From: Plantago ovata
Taxonomy: Eukaryota; Streptophyta; Magnoliopsida; Lamiales; Plantaginaceae
DNA length: 64,000 nt
Assembly (NCBI GenBank): GCA_028274465.1
Contig: CM051455.1
Span: forward strand, 39,679,290-39,743,289
Direction of reading: 5' to 3'
This document shows positions 20,780-33,010 of this stretch, piece after piece. The stretch's first letter is position 1. Every line of letters begins with the position of its first letter. A program made the position numbers and the translations under genes. The notes under the pieces were generated by a model. It saw nothing but the letters and a program-made list of their open reading frames with translations, was not told the origin of the DNA and did not search any database.

Positions 20780-22600
20780 TAACTGAACACTATATTAATT
20801 CTGAATGGGTTTTAGATTTCGGTTGCTCTTTTCATATGAGTCCCTTTAGAGATTGCTTTATTTATTTTGAGCACAAGAATTGTAGCTTTGTATTACTTGG
20901 TAGTGATGAATCTTGTGAGGTCAGGAGAATGAGGGCTCTATTAGGATTGAAATGTTTGATGGTGTCATGTAAGGCAGCTGTCAAATGCATGTGAGTTACG
21001 TTCCATGTCTGAGCTGAGAAGCAACCTCATCTCTCTTGCTATGATGGATTCTAAAGGTACAGTGGTGATGCAAAGTTTAAAGAGCATTGTAGGAGAAACC
21101 TCTAGTGTGCAGTGGAATGATAAGACTTGGCCATGTAATTGAAAGAAAGGGAAACTAGGCTTCTGGGAACTCTGCATTCTAGGAAAAGTTAAGAAAATGA
21201 TTATTTCTTATTTGTAGTACAAGTGTAGTGAAGTTTAAAAAGAACCTAATTTCGCGGATAACCTCACTGAAGAAAGGAACAAGTACTGATATAAGCTTTA
21301 CTATATTTTGGTTAACATGCCAAATTGTTGTCTCTAATATATGTACAAGGCTACCTTCAAGTCTGTTCATGACTTTCTGAAGTTTGATAAGCTAAGACAA
21401 CTAGTTGTTTTCAGGAGTCGTCATAGTGAAGCTCTATTCCAATTGCTTTATGCAGCACCTTATCGGAGATTCTGAAATCATTAGATGTATAGGAGTACAT
21501 GGTATGGAATATATTTTAGTCTGAGTGACTAATTTTGATCCCATCTTTTCGCCTTAATAACAGAAGAACTGTGGCTCTCTGTATTACTTGGTAATGATGA
21601 ATCTTGTAAGGTCAGGAGAACAGGGTTATGGGCTCTATAACGATTGAAATGTTTGAGGGTGTCATAAGGGAGCTGTCAAATGTCAGGTATGTTCCAGAGC
21701 TGATCTGAGAAGGAACCTCATCTCTATAGGTATGATGGATTATAAGGGTTTCAGTTTCCATTCTCAAGGTGGAGACTTGAGTCATGAAAGGTGATACAGT
21801 GGTGATGCAAAGTTTAAAAGACCATTGTAGGAGAAACATCTAGTGTGAAGTTGATAAGAGTCTACAATGTCCCAAGAGACATGGTCATGTACGTAGGTGA
21901 AAGAGGATCAATAGAGTTCTTCAAAGAAAGGACATCTGTGGGATGATACAATGGAAATGCTAAGAAAATGTCTGATCCGTATTTCTTATTTGTAGTTCCA
22001 GAGAAATGTGTGGAAAAAAAAAAAAAAAGTTAACCTCACTGAACAAAGGAACATGTACTGGCATAAGCTTTATTTTTAGGTTGTACTGATGTGAACTCTT
22101 CAAGTTGGGTCATGGCTTTCCGAAGTTTGATAAGCTAAGACAACTAGTTGTATTCAAGAGTCGTTGTAATGAAGCTCTATTCTAATCGCTTCATGCAGCA
22201 CCATAGCTGAGATTCTGAAATCATTATTATTTTAGATGTATAAGAGGGAGTACAAGGTATGAATAATGTTAGTCTGTCCGAGTGAGTGACTAATTTTGAT
22301 TGTCTTTTTGCCTTTATAACAGAAGAATTTGGTTGATTGCGATTATGTTGTGGAATGAGTACTATTGCATCCCATATGGAAGAAGTCAACTTCAACTACT
22401 TTGATGGACACCGCAGTGAGCAGTATAATTATAAGCTAGTACCAAAGTTTTTTGATATGGCTCTTTCTCTGGTCCAAACTCCAAATACAGAAAGGACAGA
22501 AGAAACTGTATTTGAGAATATTGAGATGCAGTTGTCAAGAACACGTAAAGGTTGTACATTTTCCAGGATTGTTGTGTCTTTATGAGTTTCTCTTTGAACA
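20780..22600 (+). mobile_element. Degenerate copia pol, with an internal tandem duplication
   Basis: After gag, the protease region is still legible as VLDFGCSFHMSPFRDCF, then the gag-pre-integrase region in broken frames. A block of about 700 bp (about 20875-21560) is repeated at about 21580-22320: both contain GTATTACTTGGTA(G/A)TGATGAATCTTG and GTGGTGATGCAAAGTTTAAA, and both end with AAGTTTGATAAGCTAAGACA, ACTAGTTGT and AGCTCTATTC. No integrase core, RT or RNase H can be read. Confidence 0.8.
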
Positions 22601-23138
22601 TTCTGGTTATAGCTACGACTTCCGTACTTGTTGTACTCAAATTTTTTGATTACTTGACAGAAATCGAAATTTGATGAGATTTACTTTGATCCCTTTTCTT
22701 TTGCAACATTATACTGAAATCCTCTTTGCGATTTCCAAGAAGTGTATTAGCCTTCAATTGAAGAGAGTTTGTTTAATTTGTCAGGTCATGATCACACTGA
22801 AAGTATTGAAGCTAAAATTGTTATAGAATTGCATATATTAAACTTGCAATTTATAAAATGGAGACACTTCTGAATCAAAGGAGTTTGGTAATTAGTTGCA
22901 GAGACTAGATGAACCATACATGCGTACTGAAAATAAATGCCAAAATGAAAGGATATTGATTAAATTAGCAGTACATGGAGCTTGATGCTTCTGACTTGGA
23001 CTTGAGCTAGCTAGATTAAAAGGCAATCTTGCTAAAACATGAAAATGTATTACATTACAGGCTCTAAAACATTTAAGAACACATGAGAGACCTCTTGGAA
23101 ACACCCCTATATCGTTCGGATGTAAACACCCAGTGAAC
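22601..23138. other. Spacer between the copia remnant and the jacalin-like gene
   Basis: I see no gene or clear repeat; part is probably the 3' UTR of the minus-strand lectin locus. Confidence 0.5.
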
Positions 23139-23681
23139 TCAAAATGCCGCTGCCCTGCTGGAGCGAGCCATGAAACCCTCCAAATCGATTTTCACCAAGA
23201 TCGAAGCAAAAGCTATATCCTCGGAATAACCACCAACACTGGTTTCCTTCCCATATGGTCCATATTCTCCACAGTTGGTTACAAACTTGAGTGATATTAT
23301 AAGGGAAGTTCCCTGGTGATAGCCACTGATCTTAATCAAATACTCCGGGTTTAGACTCAACTTTACCTGCACATTATAAGAGCCAAGAGGTACTAAGTAC
23401 TAACTATATATAATCATTATATATGTTAGCGCAGTAAATTAATAGTGATATAGTAAGAATAAACTTACAACTGCAAATTTGTCTGCAACTTGAGGGCCAT
23501 GCCTGTTGGACAGGACCAGAGTTCCATTCTCAGTAACATACTGAAACTGAAGCGAGAGAACCCCGTATTTGCTGTACCAGACGAAGATCTGGGCTATCTT
23601 AGAGTTTCCTCTTCATCCCAAGAAGTTGAACTTTCGAAAAATCCAACAGGTTCTATCTAGCTTGATCATTCCAGGATCCAT
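23139..23681 (-). pseudogene. Jacalin-related lectin, single domain, frameshifted
   Basis: Two minus-strand exons, 23681-23469 and 23366-23139, joined by a GT-AG intron. The end reads VLSLQFQYVTENGTLVLSNR, then KFAV and VKLSLNPEYLIKISGYHQG, VTNCGEYGPYG and EDIAFASILVKIDLEGFMAR, the beta-prism fold of jacalin-type mannose-binding lectins. Exon 1 starts MDPGMIKL, but the part ESSTSWDEEETL lies in another frame from KIAQIFVWYSKYG; one base is missing near 23599-23603 and stops follow. The sugar-binding C-terminal loop (usually GxxxD) is not conserved here (VKIDLEGFMAR). It is either a young pseudogene or a sequencing error in an otherwise clean gene. A LINE sits directly upstream on the same strand. 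Confidence 0.75.
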
Positions 23682-23709
23682 ATGTGACACAGTTAGCTAT
23701 ATATTCAGA

Positions 23710-24476
23710 TTTTTTTTTTTTTTGGAAACAGCTATATTGAACTTCCAAAAATTACAAGATAAGTTAGTGCAAAAGAGTTGCACCCCGCCAAAAATTACAC
23801 CAAAGAATATCTACACCAAAACCAAAGAGAAGTATCAGTACTTTACTTAAGAAATCGTTACGGACGGAGTAAATCTTGACCACCCCGGCATCTAGTATGT
23901 CTTTCTACTAGCAAGAACCCAAGAATAAGGGGGTGACAAGTCGCTAAAATGACTCTAGCCAAGACCGCAAAGGAGGGATATTATTTGAAACAAGTTTGGG
24001 GGACAAAATTCGCAAATAATGATGTTCCTCGACGGACTCCGCTATCGATCACAGTAACTTAGTAAAGCACCAAAAATTCTATACAGTATACTCTCCCAAA
24101 CCAACTCAAAAGGAATGCCAATCATCAAGTCAAACGGCCAAAGAATAATTAATAAAAGCCATTACCTGATAGCTTAAACCACACCCAGTGCACACAGTAG
24201 GGGAGGAACCATCACTGTAACTCATACCGAGACAAGGAACAGAAGCCCCAGAAAAAATTAATCCGTCCAGCAGAGTTCCGGGTGTAGCACCCATGACGAC
24301 AAATTATACCCTCTATCAATACCACCCCGGCTACGTAACCAATGCCATAACGTCATTTTAATCACCCCGGCTGCAGAATCTAAGTTTCCATTGAAAATCG
24401 CCGCATTTCGACCCTTCCAAATAGACCAAATTGTACCTTGTATCAACCAACCTTTTCTGTTTAGAGCTGACCGCAA
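23710..24476 (-). mobile_element. 5'-truncated LINE fragment, minus strand
   Basis: A T-run at 23710-23723 is the poly(A) tail seen from the other strand. The minus-strand frame at 24476-24258 reads GTIWSIWKGRNAAIFNG, the C-terminal signature of plant LINE ORF2. The tail lies about 30 bp upstream of the lectin ATG. I could not find a TSD. Confidence 0.75.
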
Positions 24477-25083
24477 GGATATGACCCTTTAATAACAACC
24501 GAATCGCAAGTGTGTTAAAAACAATAGTTTTAGGAAACCTAAATTTTTAAGGATTAACAAAAATGGAATTCTAAACAAGAGATTCCCTAAAAAAAAACTT
24601 TTTACAAATTAGCACTCACTTAACTTTCCCATCTCTTCCCTATCCATGTGATAAAATAAATATTTTCCCACCGTGTATCCTTTTTATTACTAATCCATGA
24701 AAAATAGGAGACACCTAACTCTCATGAATGAAGTTGATATCCTGAATAAATATCCGGATCTAGTTTAAATATTTAGAGAAATATTAGACATACTCCTAAT
24801 ATATTTTTTGTTTTAGCCGTAGGGCGCACCTAAATTATAAAAGATGCGGCTTACTAATATCTTAAAGGAAATACTAGAATTCTTCCAAAAAGGAAATACT
24901 ATATTATTGTCATTTGTGATTGCCACGAATACTTATTTTATTACTCCGTATGGCCGTTATTATAGCTAATTTATACACCATCATCAATTATTTGGTTGTT
25001 CTAGTGTAATGTAATTTAAGATTAGATGAAGTTTGGTAGTCCAGTATCACTAAACTACCGAAGATCTCAATTTGTTAATTACA
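24477..25083. other. AT-rich spacer
   Basis: No gene, RNA gene or clear repeat recognised. Confidence 0.5.
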
Positions 25084-25114
25084 CTAGTTTACAACCCGTC
25101 GAAAATCGACGGGT
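25084..25114 (-). mobile_element. Helitron-like 3' terminus (minus strand)
   Basis: Read on the minus strand: a 9-bp-arm hairpin (ACCCGTCGA, loop TTT, TCGACGGGT), 6 nt, then CTAG followed by T. This is the hairpin plus CTRR plus T arrangement of Helitron 3' ends, and would put the element body at higher coordinates. The 5' end is not identified. Confidence 0.45.
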
Positions 25115-25289
25115 ATAAGTTTACCGGTATGTAAGAATTGTGTTTGATAAAAGAGAATATAAAATCAAAAGTTAAAATAAATAAATGATGTGATTATAAA
25201 AATTAAATCTAAGGTTATTGATATTATTTTATTTCACATACGTGGTGGTATATTGATAAATCCAATATTTTGAACACCCAACCCAAAGT

Positions 25290-25965
25290 CATAGATCACA
25301 AGTTCACTCCCACTAGATCAAAAGGAATAAATTACAATAGATTCAAAGTCAAAAGTTACAGATTAGAAATTCGCTTCCCGTGGAACACCATGCAATAACC
25401 TCAATGTAAAAAATATAGATTACAAATTCGCTTCCCGTGGAACACCAATTGCAATAGGCTAAAAGTCAAAAGGCACGCATGCACAAATTAGCACCCCGCA
25501 GGACACCAAGTGCAATAGGCACAAAGCAAAAAGATAGATCACAAAGTTGTTCCTCGTACAACACTAACTGCAATATTCTCAAAGTAGGAATAATTACAAA
25601 TTCACTCCTTGTGGCCACCTAGTGCAGTAGTCTCAAAGTCAAAGGAACAAATTACAAATTCGCTCCCCTGTGGGGTACCTAGTGCAATAGGCTCACTCTT
25701 AAAAGATAAAAATTGCGAATTCGGTCCATGTAACACCTACTGCGATAGTCTTCAAAGAAAAAGGAATAAATGGCAAATTCGCTCCTCATTAGGACACCTG
25801 GTGAAATAGGCTTACAACCAAAAAATATAAATCACAAATTTTCTCCCCGCAGATACCTAGTGCAATAGACTCAAAGTCAAAATGTATAAATCACAAATCT
25901 GCTCCGTCATAGGCACCTAGTGCAATAGGCTCACCGTCAAAAGGCATAAATCACAATTCGCTCCC
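25290..25965 (+). repeat. Minisatellite, about 12 copies of a ~59-bp unit
   Basis: Each unit contains a variant of ACAAATTCGCTCCCC, then a CACCTAGTGCAATAGGCTCA block, then AAAGTCAAAAG and ATAAATCACAAATTC. I count 12 occurrences of the 'aattcgctcc' block between about 25300 and 25952, mean spacing 59 bp. It lies directly inside the Helitron-like terminus, where minisatellites are common. Confidence 0.9.
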
Positions 25966-26101
25966 AATAATCTCAAATTCAGATATCATTGTAGATAATA
26001 ATATTTTTTTTCTCTTTTTCGTAATCGGTAAAAGTTAGTTTTGGAGATGCGAAAAAAAAAAGATAAAAGCTCCGAATCATACACCTCCATCCTAAAAGTT
26101 C

Positions 26102-26248
26102 ATTTTTTTAGACTGTTTACATTTGATTTTATAATGGTTTTATAAGGTTTGTATATGAGTGTGGTATTTGATTTAATGGCATAATCCAAAATAAAGTTGT
26201 GAACTAAAAGGTCGATAAAAATGAAAACGTAGATAATCTAAAAAAAAG
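26102..26248. mobile_element. Small inverted-repeat MITE, copy 2 (inverse of the 7.9-kb copy)
   Basis: Ends TTTTTTTAGACTGTTTACAT and the inverse of AAAACGTAGATAATCTAAAA are about 85% inverted matches. The interior (GTGGTATTTGATTTAATGG; AATAAAGTTGTGAACTAAAA) matches the minus strand of the element at 7867-8023. Confidence 0.75.
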
Positions 26249-27803
26249 GGAAAAAAATTACGCAAACAATTAAAAATAAATAAATAAATAAGTATATAAT
26301 ATCACACGATAGATAAAAACAAAGAGTATTGTTTATCATTAGAATTTAAGACAGTGAAGAGTTGAACACAGATTCACCATCAAAGATTGCTAAAGAGTTG
26401 TGCGGAATACTAATTTTTTCTAACATCGTTAGCGGAAAAACAACATGTTAATCTTCAAGTTACGAATCATGAGACGAATGAGCACATATTACTATAGGGT
26501 ATATTTATTTTCGTCTATTTAATAGGCTCATAACCACGATACTTTCAAATGATAACATTGGTTATATCGTGCTTAATTTTTTATTTGATTTTGCTAGTTA
26601 AAAATAAACACTTATTATTTTTATTTTTTTTGCTCAGTATATTGTTTATATTTCGAATTGTAATTATAAGCACATATTATCAATGTGAAAATAAGAAAAC
26701 TGTGTTGATATTTTTCTGCGATATGTATTGATCATTTATAGTGTAATATGAAATTTTTATAATTAATCACACTACAATTTGCATCCTAACTCCAACTCTA
26801 GTCTAAGTGAATCAATTACGAAATTAACATTTTTGAAAGGACAAAAAAATTATTGATAACCATAAAGTCTTGGTAGACTTTATTTTCATAGTTATAAATT
26901 ATAACCTTAACTACTTCTTTCATATTAGTTAAAATTTAACACTCTATTTTGTCATGTAGAGTTTTTTATTATATTTATGAGATATAATGTGAAATGTAAC
27001 TTGAGGTCCAAAACGTCCTTAAAAAGAGTTAAGCAAACAAAGTACTATTAAAAATGAACCATGATAAATGAAATCATATAAAGTGAGCTAATCGAATAAA
27101 AATCGAATTTATTAAGAAAAGTAAAATAAATAAAAATACTTCTACATTTTCATATAGGAGTATAATATAAAGATCATTAAATAATTTATTATTATAATAT
27201 AGTTTAAAATTAATTTATAATTAAAATAGAAATTTGAGAAAAAAGAGTCAAATAAAAATTTTACCTTGGAAGGAAGAGTATAGTATCTATCATGATAGTG
27301 TAAAAAAATATCAAAATAAAAGAGAATTAAAATAATGAAGGAGAAAAACAACAAAAATGAACATATGAGAATGGGTATGAATTGAAGTTCATAGTTAAGA
27401 AGAATATATTTTTACCCTGAGAAGGTAAGAAAAGGAATATAAATTTATAATTAATGAATTAAATTCATTAGAGTTTGTATCACTTCTTAAATATAGCTCC
27501 ATTAATCATGGTAGCAACTAACTAATGAGTATATAGTAATATCAAATTTTTAAAGTGGCAAGAAGATATTCAAATTGATTAGTCTATCATAATAATAAAA
27601 AAACCAGGCTTGGAATTGAATTAGAAAAAGTCAAAAATCTATTACAATGACATGTAGGATTGGATTAGGCTTGGATAGAATAAATGATTTTGATTGGTCA
27701 TTGAATAGATGAGGTAGGCATGAATAACTCTCCTTTATAGAATAATATAGATGATTCTAAATTCTATGCGTTATCTCCTAGAACTAGCAACTACTCCACC
27801 AAG
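26249..27803. other. 1.55-kb very AT-rich spacer
   Basis: No gene, repeat array or element boundary that I can support. The small reading frames here are AT-rich noise. Confidence 0.5.
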
Positions 27804-27814
27804 TTTCTCATTTG

Positions 27815-27996
27815 ATTAGAGTTATAGAGATGGCCGAAAGGTAAGGTCGTAAGGGTGATGGATTAATAACGAGGGGTAAGGGTGATGGAGTACCAACAAG
27901 AGATTAGGGGTTCGAACCCCAACGGAGATATGAGGTGGTTAAGGAGTAATGTAGGTAGGAGTATAGTAGATTAGATTGACCGTTTTAAAATAAAAA
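27815..27996 (+). mobile_element. tRNA-derived SINE
   Basis: 182 bp with a box-A-like GGCCGAAAGGTAAGG (near 27832), box B GGTTCGAACCCC (27909-27920) and an A-rich tail. Identical 11-bp flanks TTTCTCATTTG at 27804-27814 and 27997-28007 are the TSD, fixing both ends. Not a tRNA gene: no acceptor stem closes around the boxes. Confidence 0.92.
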
Positions 27997-28007
27997 TTTC
28001 TCATTTG

Positions 28008-28437
28008 CTTTTGTAATTTTTTAAAATTCGATCAGATCTCATAAAAATTTCAAATCCACCGAAAATATAAATAACAAAATTATATTCACTATTTATTATT
28101 CTGTTATGAATTAAATTTATATGAGGTCAAATCAAATCTAAAAAAACCAATAACAATCAAATGGGAAGTTGGAGTCGGGAGGGGATACTGCAAACAGAAT
28201 ACATGTGAAGACATAAATGAAATTCTTTTATGATGCATGATACCACTGAATGCTCTGCTCATCCATAACTGCTTTAAAAAAAAGTCATTTTCTTTTATTT
28301 AAAGAAAAAGATTCTCACTATTAAGATTAGATTGAAACTTTTCAAAATGCCGATGTTGTTTTCTTCATTATTTATTAAACCATTAATATAACAACCTCAA
28401 AATTTAAGATGCTTGGCATCAATTGAAAATTCTATTA
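28008..28437. other. AT-rich spacer between SINE and MITE
   Basis: No feature recognised. Confidence 0.4.
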
Positions 28438-28609
28438 GGCTATGTTTTCTGAAAATTAATTATTTTAAGTTTAATTCAAATCAGTTTAAATGCATTAAGT
28501 TTAGTTCAAATTTTTCTAATAGGAATTTGTACTATAAATACATTCAGTTCAGCTTCATTCAGTTCAATTCGGTTCCGTTCAGTTATGTTCAGACGAAGAG
28601 AACAGGGCC
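28438..28609 (-). mobile_element. Tourist-like (PIF/Harbinger) MITE, copy A
   Basis: 172 bp. Terminal inverted repeats GGCTATGTT..CTGAAAATTA and the inverse of TTCAGACGAAGAGAACAGGG, flanked by TTA at 28435-28437 and 28610-28612, the 3-bp TSD of the PIF/Harbinger superfamily. The interior has TTCAGTTCAG words. Opposite in orientation to the copy at 40014-40191. Confidence 0.88.
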
Positions 28610-28939
28610 TTATTCATATACAAACAATACTAAGAAAATGTAATTTTCTTTTCAGTAATATAATAAGAAATCTAAATTTAATCGTGAGTAGTATAAATTT
28701 TTTAAAAATAGATGATTAGTGATGTCCTGGAAACTTTTCACGTGCACACGAAAGAACGTAGGATATTTGGTCAGGAGTAGCAAAAGTACACCGTTAGGAA
28801 AAATCAAAATTTACCTAATTTGATTTCTTTGTTAATTCAAATATGCAATAACATAATGAAATTCTTGTAAAGCTGTTAAGAAATTGAACAAATAATACAT
28901 TTTCTATTTATGGTAACCAGAATCTTTAAGCTATTTGTT

Positions 28940-28954
28940 GGGGGGGGGGGGGGG
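28940..28954 (+). repeat. Run of 15 G
   Basis: A homopolymer guanine tract isolated in AT-rich DNA; the length may be an assembly or sequencing artefact. Confidence 0.9.
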
Positions 28955-28989
28955 CAAAGTATTACCAACTGCATTCTGCTTCAGTTCTT

Positions 28990-29660
28990 GTTTTTCTTTT
29001 CTTTTTTTAAATTCTTCTTGGAACAAAATGGCTTTTATTCCAAATTAGCCTAGAACGTTTGAACTCTCAATACAGAGAACCCAAAAAGTACACTACTTCT
29101 GGCCAGACTCGAAGAAAGAAAACAGCCAAAGAGAAACATACAAATCATAGCAATAAGCAACTACGTACAGGGTAACTTTTGAAAGAATCACATTTCATTA
29201 TCAGCATGTTGTGCATAGCAGTCCTTCCAAAAGCTTTATGCACCTCAATCTGCAGAGTCTGTTGTGTTTGTGTAACAATCTTGGATGATCCTCTTGTTTC
29301 TCTCAACCCAAAAAGCATAGATCAACTCAGTGATCAATACTTTGAGCAGTCTTCGATCAGGTGCCTTCTTCCCCGCACTTTCAAATTCAGTTGGTGGATG
29401 TTGGATTGCCAATCAATTATAAGAGTGGGGTGGCATACCACATAGATAAAGCATCCCACATTTTCCTTATCAATTCACAACTGAGGGTAATATGATCCAC
29501 ATTTTCAACTTCAGAATTACAGAATACACAATTACACACAATAAATATGGAAGGACAGTGAATTGAGATATTCTCTCTTAGTAGCAAGTCTTCCGCTCAA
29601 AGCAAGCCATAAGATGAATTTTACTTTAGGTGTAGCAATATTATTCAGCATAAAATACCT
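28990..29660 (-). mobile_element. LINE 3' fragment, minus strand, split by the hAT element
   Basis: On the minus strand the tail is an A-rich tract (28990-29008 as T/C-rich on plus). The protein reads WNRYFMLNNIATPKVKFILW and LALSGRLATKREYLNSLSFH, then the zf-RVT region (VCNCVFCNSEVENVDHITLSC across a frame break). Sequence continuing upstream in the LINE, encoding LCKLK, resumes at 32627-32645 beyond the hAT insertion. Confidence 0.82.
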
Positions 29661-30082
29661 ATTCCACTCAGTGGCGAAGCCACGAAGCAATTTCAGGTGG
29701 GAGTCAAAATTTAACTACATCGTATTTTTTTAAAAAATGTATAACCTCTTTACTCATACCAATGAATTTTTAGTGACATGCAAACAAATTTTCTCCACGT
29801 ATTTTATATAATATATGGCAAATAGCCAAATACTAATGAGAAAAATATTTTTTTAATCATAGATAATGGAAAATATTAAGCTATTTAGTTAATTCAAACC
29901 ATATCACTTTTTAAATTGATTATCATCTACAAATAATTAGAGTTGGAAAAAATATTACTAAGTTATATGAACGAAAAAATATTAAACCATATGATGAAAT
30001 AGCAGCTGTAAGACTTGAATTCATGACACAAACAATAAAACACACCAACACAACCACTCAGCCACAATAATATATGAAGTTT

Positions 30083-30217
<135 letters not shown>

Positions 30218-30609
30218 CAGAGTTCACATTCTAAAAATATCAACGAATCAGAATGCTCAATTCAAGCTCATGCTAACATGTCAATTTCTCATTTAATTGG
30301 AATAAATTTATTTTAAAATTCACTTGGAAAACATTGACTAAAAATAGAATAAAATTAAACTTCAACTAAGCATATGCAAAAAATAATTAATCTAAATCAA
30401 AATATAATCTCCTAAGCGTATTCCTGAAAATAAACGTGGTGAAAATATAATCTCCCCAATTTCAATTAAAATTATAATTTCTATCTTATAATCACATATA
30501 TATATATGTAAACTTTTTATCAATGAATATTATTTTAGAAAATAGTTATTTATTTATTATTTAATACTACCACCGTACTGTATAAGTTTATAATTTGCTT
30601 TGTATGGGG

Positions 30610-31095
30610 TAAAACTCATTTCAGGTACTCCGGAGTGCCCGCCCAATTTAGGTACTCCACAGTGCGATTTGTTCAATTTAGATACTTTATTGCAAAGTTT
30701 GCAACACACTGACCAATTTTGGTAATTTTCTAATTTAACGGAAAAAATGTGAACAATACAAGTGTGTGACAGTCACTCACTTGACGGACCAAAATTTTCA
30801 AGACAATAGGAAAAATTGGCATGTCTTATACAATGCATTAAAATCCCGGTTTGGTACTCCAAAGTACCAAAAGTGTACATATCACCCGCCCATTTTTCTT
30901 TTCTTTTGTTTTTTTTGCAATTTTTTTTATTCTTATTTTATTTGCTATTTTCGATATGTGGGATGTGTGATTACCATGCTTGAATTATTTAATGTTTTGT
31001 CGTTAAATTGAAAAAGTATCAAAATTGACAACGTGTTACAATAAAGTACATAAATTGGACATGGACGCTCTCTGGAGTACCAAAAATAAATTTTA
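30610..31095. mobile_element. Long-inverted-repeat element nested in the hAT element
   Basis: The left part (TTTCAGGTACTCCGGAGTG, CAATTTAGATACTTTATTGC, ACCAATTTTGGTA, TTTAACGG) matches the inverse of the right part (TGGTACTCCAGAG, CAATTTATGTACTTTATTGT, TCAATTTTGATAC, TTTAACG). Each arm is about 130 bp with indels. No clean TSD. Related words occur at 19470-19640. Confidence 0.75.
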
Positions 31096-31327
31096 TTCGA
31101 ATATTATGAGTGAAAGTATGAAATGTTGATTATTGATTGGAAGAGAGAAGGTTGGAAATAAAGAGACAAAGATGAACCCAGAGAGAGGGAACATGAGAGG
31201 AATAAACCGAGGTCTCTCAAAATGTGAACAGTGCCCGGGGCCTCTATAATTGAAACCCAAATGTGAGGTCAATTATAGACGTTGAGAGACCTCTATAGTC
31301 CAAATCCAAATATGTTGTAGGAGTTTT

Positions 31328-32080
31328 GTTGAATGGCTATTAACTCCGATATTTGAACGCATTTGAGAAAAATAGAGTGAAGGTGATATAGGATCTATGG
31401 CAAGTTCATGGCCACGGGGCAAATGAAAGACATTCATGTGGATGGCATTATACTCAGTCTTAATTATGCCGAAATAATTTATAATAGTGGATGTGTTTGA
31501 TTGTGTTCCATAATAATTAAAATAATAATTGCATTTGATAGGACTACCATGTAGGCTATCTATCCATAATAAGTGTATACTGGCTTTATCCTTTTTTGAA
31601 ATTCAAGAGATTAAGGGTTTGCTGAATGAGAATTGAAATCCAATATTGGAACGCATTTGAGGAAAATAGGGTGAGCGTGATATGGGATCTATGGCAAGTT
31701 CATGATCACGAGGCAAATGAAAGACATTCATGTGGATGACATTATACTCAGTCTTCATTATGCTGAAACTGTGGATGTGTTCGATCGATTGGTGTACTCA
31801 TGTGATAGTTTACAATAACAATCACAATAGATGGGACTATCTTGCAGGCTCTCTATCTATAATAAGTGTATTCTTGTTTATCCTATTTTGAAGTTCAACA
31901 TATTAGGGATTAGGGATTTTGTTAAATGACTATTGAACTCCAATATTGGAACCCATTTAATTTGAGGAAAATAGAGTGACTGTGATATAGGATCCATGAC
32001 AAGTTCACGGTCACGGGGAATGAAAGACATTCATGTGGATGACATTATACTCGGCCTTAATTATGACACATGAATATTAT
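31328..32080 (+). repeat. Tandem array, three ~295-bp units
   Basis: Units begin near 31328, 31618 and 31916. Each has GAACGCATTTGAG or a variant, GATATAGGATC(T/C)ATG, CAAGTTCA, then ATGAAAGACATTCATGTGGA and CATTATACTC. The last unit is truncated. Non-coding and part of the hAT interior. Confidence 0.88.
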
Positions 32081-32510
32081 GCATGTACGTGTTAAGTTTG
32101 AAGATGAAAAAATACATCATATTAAGTATTTTGTAAATTCAACATTTTTCTATGGTAAAGGTGGAGTATTATATAGGCAAAGGAAAGCCATTATATTGAA
32201 ATTGCATAGTACCGATGGTTATTGGAGGTCGACAATAGTACCAATGCCAATGAAATGATAATGGGGTGATATTAACTTGCCATATGACATTCCAATTCTA
32301 TAAAAAAAAAATACATCATATTAAATTTTTGGATACTATAAGATGTTCCGGTTAAGAGTTGGTGCGTGGTAATGCTTATGAGAAGCATAGACCAAGATAG
32401 AGAGATAAACAATTGTGTAACAATACACATATGAACGATATCTTTCTTTATTTGTTGTTTCACATAATCAAATTTATATAATAACAAGTGTGTGTACAAC
32501 TTTTTTATGT

Positions 32511-32542
32511 CCCGTCGAGTACTCGACGGGTTAATTAACTAG
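32511..32542 (+). mobile_element. Helitron-like 3' terminus (plus strand)
   Basis: The perfect 20-bp palindrome CCCGTCGAGTACTCGACGGG (32511-32530) is followed by 8 nt and CTAG|T. It has the same CCCGTCGA arm as the 25.1-kb hairpin but opposite orientation. It lies inside the hAT element. Confidence 0.45.
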
Positions 32543-32964
32543 TACTACATATATAGTACTAAGGGAAATCTCAGGGGGTCGGTCCAGTGACACATTGCAC
32601 CCCTTCCCTCCGCCACTGATTCCACTTCAATTTACAAAGGTTAGAATTTTATTTTTTATTTTTTTACTGCTACAATGATAAATAATTAAATAACTAAATA
32701 ACTCTACAGTATATACCAAAGGATGTTTGGGATTTCAACGGACGTGGCTAGTTCATGGTCCAAGTCCAATAACAAGAATATAATCATCTAAAATAATTCT
32801 GGATACTGTATGTCAGTATTTCCGTAGAGATAAGGTGCTTAGATTAGGTTTTGTATTTACAATTTGATTTCATTTACGGTTGCCAGACTAACTACTATAT
32901 AAGTGTCGTAGCACTATTAATTATAAATGGCGATGATGAATTGCCGACAACGCCTATCTCTGAC

Positions 32965-33010
32965 CAGTGGCGAAGCCAGGATCAAATTTTAGGGGGGTCC
33001 GAGTATAAAG
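32965..33010 (+). mobile_element. Second hAT-like left end
   Basis: CAGTGGCGAAGCCAGGATCA resembles the left end of the 29669 element. The 8 bp before it are TCTCTGAC. I did not find a right end with that TSD, so the element is truncated or longer than can be followed. Confidence 0.5.

Noticed and set aside
25290..25965. CRISPR-like array
   Set aside because: Eukaryotic context, units directly contiguous without unique spacers and diverged along their length; ordinary minisatellite.
27826..27925. tRNA gene
   Set aside because: Box A and box B are present, but no acceptor or anticodon stems close and an 11-bp TSD encloses a 182-bp unit: SINE.
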